A stretch of DNA of 5,798 nt, taken from assembly GCA_009903905.1 (NCBI GenBank), contig WYEI01000158.1, positions 1 to 5,798 on the forward strand, written 5' to 3'. The notes beneath the pieces are model-generated. The model searched no databases. It saw only the letters and a program-made list of their open reading frames with translations, and was not told the origin of the DNA. Positions 1 to 5,673 of the stretch are shown in pieces (the stretch's first letter is position 1; each line of letters begins with the position of its first letter). Origin of the DNA: Pyrobaculum sp. GTDB lineage: Archaea; Thermoproteota; Thermoprotei; Thermoproteales; Thermoproteaceae. The position numbers and the translations under genes were made by a program.

Positions 1-276
1 AGGCCGGAGGACGCCTTGAGCCCCTACGCCTCCCCCCTCCTGGCCGAGCCGCAGGGCCTTCCCCCGGCCCTCGTGATCACCGCGGAGTACGACCCCCTCA
101 GGGACGAGGGCGAGATGTACGTTGCGCACCTGAGACAGCACGGCGTGGAGGCGGTCGCCACCCGCTACATAGGCGTCGCGCACGGCTTCATAAACCTCTA
201 CCCGATGCTCGAGGAGGGCAAAATGGCCATATCCCAAATAGCCGCCGCAATAACGCAAAAACTCGCCGGAAAATAA
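1..276 (+). CDS. Alpha/beta-hydrolase carboxylesterase, HSL family, C-terminal part
   Basis: The reading frame is open from base 1, so the gene begins outside the window; 91 residues and the TAA stop are present. It is the C-terminal third of a hormone-sensitive-lipase-type serine esterase, which hydrolyses short-chain esters in the cytoplasm. Seen: a 'LPPALVITAEYDPLRDEGE' block whose aspartate (D31 of the fragment, in D-P-L-R-D) is the family's catalytic acid, and 'VAHGFINLYP' holding the catalytic histidine (H61). The G-x-S-x-G nucleophile and HGGG oxyanion motif would lie upstream. A TTG at base 16 is in frame but is an internal leucine, because the family's conserved sequence (S-P-Y-A-S-P-L) runs straight through from before it. 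The fragment closely resembles the Pyrobaculum calidifontis esterase as I recall it. It is followed by 91 bases before the next gene and appears unrelated to it. Confidence 0.93.
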   Translation, partial: RPEDALSPYASPLLAEPQGLPPALVITAEYDPLRDEGEMYVAHLRQHGVEAVATRYIGVAHGFINLYPMLEEGKMAISQIAAAITQKLAGK

Positions 277-331
277 CTGAAGTATTTGCCGCGGTGACGC
301 GGAGGATGTTAAGAACGTCGTCGCGGAACGG

Positions 332-338
332 CTTTTAG
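332..338 (+). promoter_or_regulatory. Weak TATA-like box before the cysteine-rich gene
   Basis: The run CTTTTAG lies in an otherwise GC-rich gap. Its centre is 33 bases before the TTG at 368, which would place transcription start near 361-363 and leave a leader of only about five bases. This is a plausible but weak match to an archaeal TATA element. It supports 368 as the start because the frame upstream of 368 offers no ATG, GTG or TTG back to the stop at 278. Confidence 0.35.
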
Positions 339-367
339 GGCTGGCGAGTAGAAGGTGCTTCACGGCG

Positions 368-835
368 TTGGGCTTGTGGTGGACTAGGCAACGCCGTAGG
401 GCCGTGGTGAAGGGGGTTTTCCATCTCTTAGACAAGGGGTTGTTGGAGTCCTGCTTTATGGAGCTGGAGGCCCGTCTTAGGCGGGAGGAGAGGGAGCCGT
501 GCAGGTTGGCCTTGTTGGGGTGGATGGATTTTGTGGCGAGGGCACACGGCGGGGAGCTCTATAGGCAGTTCAGGGAGCTTCTCCCCGAGGCCCTGGGCCT
601 CGGAAGGCCCGACGGCTCGGCTCTCATAAACTGTAAGGAGAGGCGGATATGCAACGAGCCTTTGCTCTATTTAAAGGCGTACCTCTTTTGTAGGGAGGGG
701 TGGATGGAGGAGCTTAGGTCGTTGGCCGCGGGGACTCCCTACGCCAAGGTGGCGAGGGTCCTCTTGGGCGAGGGGGACGTCCCTGGAGAGTGCGGGGGAC
801 TGCCCGAGAACTGTGCTATAGAGTGCCAGTATTGA
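368..835 (+). CDS. Cysteine-rich helical protein of unknown function (155 aa)
   Basis: I do not recognise this protein. It starts at a TTG; the frame is open back to 281 but has no other usual start codon, while GTG at 404/407 and ATG at 458 are later alternatives. The first residues are basic (TRQRRR). The rest looks mostly alpha-helical and charged, with leucine spacing suggestive of stacked helices. No signal peptide or membrane span is seen, so it should be cytoplasmic. It has eight cysteines, at residues 29, 45, 89, 95, 108, 142, 149 and 153, the last three as C-x6-C-x3-C at the C-terminus. Pyrobaculum-type archaea stabilise cytoplasmic proteins with disulfides, so an even cysteine count may mean four bonds; a metal or Fe-S site is the alternative. 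It lies on the same strand as the restriction-modification pair but is separated by 125 bases holding a hairpin and a fresh promoter, so co-transcription is doubtful. Confidence 0.72.
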   Translation: MGLWWTRQRRRAVVKGVFHLLDKGLLESCFMELEARLRREEREPCRLALLGWMDFVARAHGGELYRQFRELLPEALGLGRPDGSALINCKERRICNEPLLYLKAYLFCREGWMEELRSLAAGTPYAKVARVLLGEGDVPGECGGLPENCAIECQY

Positions 836-837
836 TG

Positions 838-876
838 GGGATGCTCATCGGCGAGTGGCGGTTGGCGTTGCATCCC
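838..876 (+). repeat. Inverted repeat just after the cysteine-rich gene
   Basis: GGGATGC (838-844) and GCATCCC (870-876) are perfect 7-base complements separated by 25 bases. The repeat begins three bases after the TGA of the preceding gene. It could be a 3'-end RNA structure. There is no T-run directly behind it, so it does not look like a standard archaeal terminator, and a chance match in GC-rich DNA is possible. Confidence 0.35.
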
Positions 877-931
877 TCGGGCGGCGTGGACTTAGTATGT
901 GGAGTGGGGTGTAAGTTTCTTTGGTCTGTGG

Positions 932-939
932 TTTTTTAA
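932..939 (+). promoter_or_regulatory. TATA box for the methyltransferase-nuclease module
   Basis: TTTTTTAA stands out in GC-rich surroundings and is centred about 25 bases before the ATG at 961. This is the spacing expected when an archaeal transcript starts at or next to the start codon (leaderless). No Shine-Dalgarno-like sequence lies between it and the ATG, which agrees. The box fixes the start of the methylase and implies that both module genes are read from one promoter. Confidence 0.72.
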
Positions 940-960
940 GGCGGGTGCTCATATATCGGT

Positions 961-2367
961 ATGGGCAGATCTGCGGTTGCTGTGGATGTGGGGAAGGTGG
1001 AGACTCCGCCTTCTCTTGCTTTGCATATGGTGGGGAAGTTGTTTGGCGGGGGTTCCCCGCCCGTGGGGTCGCGGGTCCTCGACGCGGGGTGCGGGAGGGG
1101 CGCCTTCGTGGAGGCTTTGTTGTCTTATCTGAGGAGCCGCGGCGGCGCGTTGCCGGAGATCGTGTGCGCCGAGAAGGATGGGGCGCTTGCGGAGGTGGCG
1201 CGTAGGCGGTTTGGGGGCGTGGCGCGGGTTGTGGTCGGCGACTTGCTGCTCATGGGGGTGGAGGAGCTGGGCGGCCCCTTCGACTTCGTGATCAGCAATC
1301 CGCCATATGTGTCGTATGAGAGGATTAGCCCAGAGCTGAGGGCTACCTATAGGAGGCTGTTTTCCGTAGCTAGCGGGCGTTTCGACCTCTATATGCTTTT
1401 CTTTGAAAAGGCGCTTTCCCTGCTGAGGCCTGGGGGCAGGCTGGTCTTCGTCACGCCTGAGAAGTACCTCTACGTGCAGTCCGCCGAGGCGTTGCGGAGG
1501 CTTTTGGCTGGATATGCCGTTGAGGAGTTGGAGTTTGTGGATGAGAGAGCCTTCGGGGACGTCCTGGCCTACCCGCTGATCACTGTGATGCGCAAGGCGC
1601 AGCCGTCCGGACCCACCTCCGTGACTCTGCGGGACGGCCGGAGGGTTGAGGTACAGCTCCCGCGGGATGGGGCGCCGTGGCTCCCCGCTATTTTGGCGGG
1701 GGAGGCGCCGCGGGGCGGTTGCGTGAAGCTGGGGCTGCTGGCGGAGCGGGTGAGCGCGGGGGTGGCCACCGGCAGGGACGAGGTCTTCGTTGTGCCGCGT
1801 GAGGCCGTCCCCCAGGGGCTCCGGGTCTTCGCCTACCCCACGGTGAGCGGGAGGGAGCTCTCGTCGTTTACGCCGGGGAGCGAGCTGGATTATGCGAAGC
1901 TTCGCCACGTGATGTTGGTGCCGTATGGCCGGGACGGAGTGCTGTTGGATGAGGGCAGGGCGGGGCCTCTGTTGGCGTACCTCTCGCGGTTTAGGCGAGC
2001 GCTGGAGGAAAGGTACGTGGTGCTGAGGGAGGGGAAGCCCTGGTATGCCTTCCACGAGGATCCGCCCATGCCCCAACTCCTCAGGCCTAAGATCCTGTGG
2101 CCCGACGTGGCGAAGACGCCGGTGTTCTACGTGGACGCTGCGGGGCTGGCGGTGCCGCGCCACAGCGTGTACTACCTGGTGCCCAGGGACCAGCGGCTTC
2201 TGCGGCCGTTGGTGGAGTTCCTCAACGGCGAAGCCGTCGGGAGGTGGATCGCGGCCCATGCGCAGAGGGCCGCCAACGGCTACCTCAGGCTCCAGTCCCA
2301 CGTGATTAGGGAGCTCTGCGTGCCTAAAGATATGTTGAAAACCGTCAACGCGGCGCCATGGACGTAG
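961..2367 (+). CDS. N6-adenine DNA methyltransferase, TaqI-like gamma class (Type II modification)
   Basis: This enzyme transfers a methyl group from S-adenosylmethionine to the N6 of adenine within a specific DNA site, protecting host DNA from its partner nuclease. Motif order is that of the gamma class. Motif X is around residues 14-24 (E-T-P-P-S-L-A). The SAM-binding motif I is VLDAGCGRG at 39-47. An acidic motif II residue is E71 (CAEKD) and D94 (VVGD) is in motif III. Catalytic motif IV is NPPY at 113-116. LRPGGRLVFVTPEKY follows at 155-169. Residues from about 215 to 455 form the target-recognition region, including GVATGRDEVFVV (267-278), a pattern seen in TaqI-type specificity domains, and YLRLQSHVIREL near the end. 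The length of 468 residues fits M.TaqI relatives. The ATG at 961 is set by the TATA box and the early motif X. The stop overlaps the next gene by 10 bases. All motifs look intact, so the enzyme is probably active; its recognition site cannot be read from sequence. Confidence 0.93.
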   Translation: MGRSAVAVDVGKVETPPSLALHMVGKLFGGGSPPVGSRVLDAGCGRGAFVEALLSYLRSRGGALPEIVCAEKDGALAEVARRRFGGVARVVVGDLLLMGVEELGGPFDFVISNPPYVSYERISPELRATYRRLFSVASGRFDLYMLFFEKALSLLRPGGRLVFVTPEKYLYVQSAEALRRLLAGYAVEELEFVDERAFGDVLAYPLITVMRKAQPSGPTSVTLRDGRRVEVQLPRDGAPWLPAILAGEAPRGGCVKLGLLAERVSAGVATGRDEVFVVPREAVPQGLRVFAYPTVSGRELSSFTPGSELDYAKLRHVMLVPYGRDGVLLDEGRAGPLLAYLSRFRRALEERYVVLREGKPWYAFHEDPPMPQLLRPKILWPDVAKTPVFYVDAAGLAVPRHSVYYLVPRDQRLLRPLVEFLNGEAVGRWIAAHAQRAANGYLRLQSHVIRELCVPKDMLKTVNAAPWT

Positions 2368-3179
2368 AGGAGCTTCTGAGGAAGATCCCACGGCCGTATG
2401 GGGAGGATATCCCGGAGCTGTATAGGGAGCTTGACGAGATGACCAGGCGTATTGCTGAGATCCTCATGGCCTCTAATCTCTACAACGCCGGGACCCAGGA
2501 GGTGGATTTTGGGAGGGCTACCTCGGAGGACCTCGTGGAGTTGATAAGCAAAGACCCGGAGGTCATGGTGCCCTTCTTCGTCATGATCACAGGCTTTTCC
2601 CACAGGGAGCTTAGGCAACGCGGGCTGGGGAGCGTGTATTCGCTGAGAAGAGTCAGGAACCGCGAGAAGCTAAGGCCATTTGCAAACCTGGTGAGGGGTC
2701 TTCTGGCGCATCCGCTTAGGCTCGAAACCGTCTTGTATAAGTTCTATAAGAACTGGGAGGAGCACCAGAGGCGGCATTGGCGGGGGCGTAGGGCCGAAAA
2801 CGAGGTATGTAGAGCGGTAATGGCACACTGTGGAAATGCGGGTAAATACGTGTTTCAGTGTGGTGGGAAGAGGCGGGAGATAGACTGCGCGGTGCCGCGG
2901 GATAAACCTGTCGTGGCTATCAACGTCAGGGTGGGTGTGGGGGAGGACCGCGCCAAGCGGATAAAGGAATTCGCCACAGAACTCAAGGAGGTGAAGGGAT
3001 GTGACGTTAAGTATTTCGTCGTTGTTTATTTCGTGCCGGAGCACGAGAGGAGCAGGCTTGAGGAGATAAGAGCCGAATTCACGAGGGAGGCGTCCTTTGA
3101 CTTGGTGGTTCTGACTAGAGAGGAGTTAGGGTCGCTGGTCGAGAAGCTTAGGGAGTGGGGCGTTCCTGGCTGCGTGTAA
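2358..3179 (+). CDS. Putative Type II restriction endonuclease with degenerate PD-(D/E)XK core
   Basis: The assignment rests on context plus a partial fold signature; I do not recognise a named family. The gene overlaps the methylase by 10 bases, the usual modification-restriction layout, and has no clear Shine-Dalgarno, so translation is probably coupled. Residues 1-140 look helical and basic, with GFSHREL at 79-85 and many arginines, perhaps for DNA binding or site recognition. Residues 143-255 resemble a PD-(D/E)XK core: a helix with GRRAENEV (E147, E149), then strand residues REIDCAV (E174, D176), a short loop, then VVAINVRVGVG (185-195). The second catalytic pair, normally E-x-K, is N189-V-R191. 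After it come a helix (RAKRIKEFATEL), a strand (KYFVVVYFV) and a C-terminal LVVLTREEL stretch, matching the alpha-beta order of the fold. The protein has 273 residues and no membrane segment. If the substitutions abolish cutting, it could instead be a DNA-binding remnant. Confidence 0.72.
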   Translation: MDVEELLRKIPRPYGEDIPELYRELDEMTRRIAEILMASNLYNAGTQEVDFGRATSEDLVELISKDPEVMVPFFVMITGFSHRELRQRGLGSVYSLRRVRNREKLRPFANLVRGLLAHPLRLETVLYKFYKNWEEHQRRHWRGRRAENEVCRAVMAHCGNAGKYVFQCGGKRREIDCAVPRDKPVVAINVRVGVGEDRAKRIKEFATELKEVKGCDVKYFVVVYFVPEHERSRLEEIRAEFTREASFDLVVLTREELGSLVEKLREWGVPGCV

Positions 3180-3207
3180 CGGCAACCTCCTGCGGCATGT
3201 AGGCATT

Positions 3208-3223
3208 TAACGCGACGGCGTTA
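3208..3223 (+). repeat. Short hairpin after the nuclease gene
   Basis: TAACGC (3208-3213) and GCGTTA (3218-3223) are perfect complements around a 4-base loop GACG, 28 bases past the nuclease stop. It could stabilise the 3' end of the module's mRNA. The left arm sits in GCATTTAAC, itself A/T-rich enough to be an alternative TATA element, so its role is ambiguous. Confidence 0.4.
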
Positions 3224-3263
3224 GGCGAGACACATAGCTTTGCCTGTCTCCATTGTCTGCATG

Positions 3264-3270
3264 TATTTAT
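3264..3270 (+). promoter_or_regulatory. TATA box for the large membrane protein
   Basis: TATTTAT is centred 24 bases before the ATG at 3291, the leaderless spacing. It supports that ATG over the in-frame TTG at 3240 and ATG at 3261, and means this gene is transcribed separately from the restriction-modification pair. Confidence 0.6.
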
Positions 3271-3290
3271 CTTGGCCTTTTTCTGTCGTT

Positions 3291-5408
3291 ATGCGGCTTT
3301 TGGTCTTAGCTGTGTTGGCGCTTGCTGCGGTTGCGGTTGGGGCTGCATGTGTGCCGCATGGGGGGTGTGACTGCGATTTTGGGGCCGGCAACGGCACCGC
3401 GTATCTGGTCGTGGATAATCCCTATGGTCCCACGCTTCCTCTAGACATCACCTACCACATTGGAGGTGGCGAACGTAGCTACTCGATGGTTCTGAACGTC
3501 TCGGAGACTAGGGCTGTTGTGTTCTGCGGCTTGGGGGACGGCTGGCTGTACATACAGCAACATGCATCGCCGTTGAGGAGCCCGTTGGTGTGGTATCCTC
3601 TTGCGGTACCTAGGTACGTGGTCTTGCGAGCTGGCGAGTCGGCCACCATGTCTGTGACTACTCTATTTGCGCCGGCGGCAACTATCGCCGTCGCTTTTCT
3701 TCTTCTTGTAGCTGTTGCGTTTAGACCTAGGTTAAGACGGTCGGCTGTCTACGCACTACCTGATGCGTTAAGAGACGCGGATATCCGGAGGCTTGCATCT
3801 AACGTAGGGGGGATGGCGTCTATTGTCATAGTCATGATTCTCATAATCCTAATCCTACTCTTAGTCACTCTGCTGGCATATGGATCGCCTCTGTTGCGCG
3901 AATCGCCTTTTCTCGACGTTTTAGAACGGATAAGAAGCTCACTGTCATTTCTTGTTGGTCGCGTTGATGATATCGGTGGCGATCCAATGATAGATATAAC
4001 AGCTCTATTAGTTATGTATGTGACATCATCGTTGGGAGGCTTCTATTTGACTTTTCGTAGGGGATTATGGACCTATAACTATCTATTAATTAGTTTTTTA
4101 ATTAATATACTTCTTTTTATTAAATGGTCAAAATCGCTTTTGTTTTTCCTATTATTTACTTTATCCATTACTATCCTGCTTACCTCCAGTGTCATTCTTC
4201 TTTCGTTTTACAACTTGTTCATGGCCTTCTTTCTCTCCGCCTATGGAATTGCGAGGTTCATCTACTATGATGCGAACTTTGGACGTACAATAACGTGGGG
4301 CCTTCCGTTGCAAATACCGGCTATAGTTCCTGAAATCTGGATTATCGCCTTCCCGCTTATCGCGGCTTCTGCGATATTCATCCTCCTCTCCGTGATCATA
4401 CTAGCCCATGACATAACTAGGGGCGCGCGTGCGGTGATGCCATATACGGCGTTTTGGCCTCCTCTGTGGTGGTGGTTTGGGCTGGGGGTCTTTGCCTTGG
4501 ATGAGCTGGGGACGCGTAGTCTTCTACATAGGCTATCTGCCGGCGGCGGTGTTGTGGTTGAGCTGTCTCGGGGCAGGAGGGCGTTTGTGGTATCGGCTGA
4601 CCTCTACGGCATGTACCTCTGTAGGTTCGGAGGGGAGGGCGGCATCTGTAACGATGTCGAGTGGGTAAGATATAGCGAGGTGAAGTTCAAGGTTTCTAGG
4701 ATAATTAAGGGGGCCGGAGGCCGGCATGTTGTAGGAAGTCATGTTGTAGGAAGTTTTGTTAGAAAGGTAGTGTTACCAATATTGGTGGGCGTCTTAGCAT
4801 TTTTTACCACAAAGTACACGGGCTTGCCCATTATACTTACCTTTCCGCTATTTCTCATTATATTTCTACCTGTTTATTATAAATATAATGACTCAAGAGA
4901 ATTGAAGGAGTATGTGCAGGCTATTAATCAAGACATAAAAGTATATATAAAGCACTGGTTATCTCATATAATTTTCGCATTAATAGTCTCGTTCATATTC
5001 TCGCTTTTGACATCAGATCCGGCCGTGTCTGGCGATGCGTTTTTCACGGCCATTACTATTTCGTTTCTCTCGCGGGCAGATCCTAAGTTGTCCAGCTACC
5101 TATTTCCGGAGTTGGAGCTTCGGCTGATGTCCATGGACGGCTTGGTTATAGGCTTGGCTCGTGGTGGTTGCCTGCAGTGGATGAAGGTGGGGGTGGCGCC
5201 GCGGAGCCGTGCGTTTGTGATCCGGGATGGGGACTGCTTGGTGGTGGTGTCTCCTTATGTGGAGAATGTGAGGAGTGGCCTTCGGCGTTATCTCTGCGGG
5301 CCCGCCTGTCCAGCCGTGCGGGTTGTTGGTGGGGGGAGGGTTGCGGTGGGCGTCGTGGATCTGCAGAGGCGGCGGTATGCTTATTACGTAGTGGACTCCT
5401 CTCGCTGA
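3291..5408 (+). CDS. Large secreted-then-polytopic membrane protein with two related soluble segments (705 aa)
   Basis: I recognise no family. The ATG at 3291 is chosen because it has a TATA box at the right distance and gives a clean signal peptide (residues 1-18, short basic start then a Leu/Ala/Val core, likely cut near VGA-A). Residues 19-128 should be an extracellular beta-rich domain with cysteines 20, 26, 28 and 79 and two N-glycosylation sequons (N34-G-T, N69-V-S). Membrane spans are visible near 129-144, 176-197, 236-255, 262-277, 282-305, 306-326, 349-372, 388-403, 493-506, 512-530, 556-573 and 583-593; the exact number is uncertain. The basic loop at 145-167 fits a cytoplasmic side after the first span. 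Two soluble segments, about 404-492 and 594-705, share a motif R-L-x4-G-[VL]-V-[VI]-x-L-[SA]-R-G (at 414-428 and 611-625) followed by R-A-F-V-[VI]. No ATPase, protease or transporter motif is seen. Codons in the span blocks are very AT-rich. The stop faces a convergent gene on the other strand. Confidence 0.85.
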   Translation: MRLLVLAVLALAAVAVGAACVPHGGCDCDFGAGNGTAYLVVDNPYGPTLPLDITYHIGGGERSYSMVLNVSETRAVVFCGLGDGWLYIQQHASPLRSPLVWYPLAVPRYVVLRAGESATMSVTTLFAPAATIAVAFLLLVAVAFRPRLRRSAVYALPDALRDADIRRLASNVGGMASIVIVMILIILILLLVTLLAYGSPLLRESPFLDVLERIRSSLSFLVGRVDDIGGDPMIDITALLVMYVTSSLGGFYLTFRRGLWTYNYLLISFLINILLFIKWSKSLLFFLLFTLSITILLTSSVILLSFYNLFMAFFLSAYGIARFIYYDANFGRTITWGLPLQIPAIVPEIWIIAFPLIAASAIFILLSVIILAHDITRGARAVMPYTAFWPPLWWWFGLGVFALDELGTRSLLHRLSAGGGVVVELSRGRRAFVVSADLYGMYLCRFGGEGGICNDVEWVRYSEVKFKVSRIIKGAGGRHVVGSHVVGSFVRKVVLPILVGVLAFFTTKYTGLPIILTFPLFLIIFLPVYYKYNDSRELKEYVQAINQDIKVYIKHWLSHIIFALIVSFIFSLLTSDPAVSGDAFFTAITISFLSRADPKLSSYLFPELELRLMSMDGLVIGLARGGCLQWMKVGVAPRSRAFVIRDGDCLVVVSPYVENVRSGLRRYLCGPACPAVRVVGGGRVAVGVVDLQRRRYAYYVVDSSR
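4084..4107 (+). repeat. All-A/T inverted repeat inside the membrane-protein gene
   Basis: TATTAATTA (4084-4092) and TAATTAATA (4099-4107) are perfect 9-base complements around the loop GTTTTT. It lies in codons for a membrane span (about residues 265-273), in a 120-base stretch (4081-4200) that I count at 25% GC. It may be only a by-product of Leu/Ile/Asn codons ending in A/T, but it also resembles an internal TATA element. Confidence 0.5.
4725..4754 (+). repeat. Perfect 15-base tandem duplication, in frame
   Basis: CATGTTGTAGGAAGT occurs twice with no gap (4725-4739, 4740-4754). It encodes HVVGS twice, at residues 479-488 of the membrane protein, in the linker between the first soluble segment and the second group of membrane spans. 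The copies are identical at every base including third codon positions, which suggests a recent duplication by slippage or unequal exchange. The length is a multiple of three, so the frame is kept. Confidence 0.9.
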
Positions 5409-5673
5409 TATCGAGCGGATCTGTGCAGCCTTTCTTTATGCTTGGCGCAGTTATGACGTCTTGTGGATATGGATATGCTGCGTTGGCTTCCGCTAATCGC
5501 TGATGTTAGCGTTGCTGAGGACTGCCTTATTGCGGCTTTCCTGTATCCTGTACTATGTGAACCGCAGACGGCCCTCGTTGGAGCGAGGCCGGGGGCGCGC
5601 CACGCGGCCGCGGGCTTTGGGTTCCTGCGCTGCGGGGTCCGCGGGCCGTTGGGGGCGACTGTCCTTCGGCGCG
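5409..5673. other. Intergenic region with a GC-rich, hairpin-forming right half
   Basis: This 265-base gap separates two convergent genes. The left part has moderate composition and a hairpin: CGCTAA (5491-5496) with TTAGCG (5506-5511). From about 5561 to 5680 I count 94 G/C in 120 bases (78%). There, CGG-CCTCG (5569-5577, with one bulged C) pairs with CGAGG-CCG (5584-5591) around a 6-base loop, and CGGCCGCGG (5605-5613) pairs with CCGCGGGCCG (5639-5648) with one bulge. No tRNA T-arm, RNase P or box C/D signature was found. A frame starting with GTG at 5463, 26-28 bases after a weak TTTCTTTATG box, begins protein-like but becomes an Arg/Ala/Pro-rich stretch that overlaps the opposite-strand gene, so I do not call it. 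Confidence 0.5.

Noticed and set aside
899..1205. Two short plus-strand open frames over the methylase start
   Set aside because: They overlap the promoter and the motif I region of the methylase in other frames, and are Trp/Gly/Arg-rich without protein-like patterns.
949..2391. 480-codon open frame on the minus strand opposite the methylase
   Set aside because: It mirrors the methylase gene almost end to end; its translation is rich in His, Arg, Pro and Gln with no recognisable motif, typical of the antisense of GC-rich coding DNA.
2670..3044. 124-codon minus-strand frame opposite the nuclease
   Set aside because: It is the antisense shadow of the nuclease-core coding region, with no promoter or motif of its own.
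3240..3290. Upstream TTG (3240) or ATG (3261) as start of the membrane protein
   Set aside because: These add residues before a clean signal peptide and would place the TATA box at 3264 inside the gene; the ATG at 3291 fits both the promoter spacing and the signal peptide.
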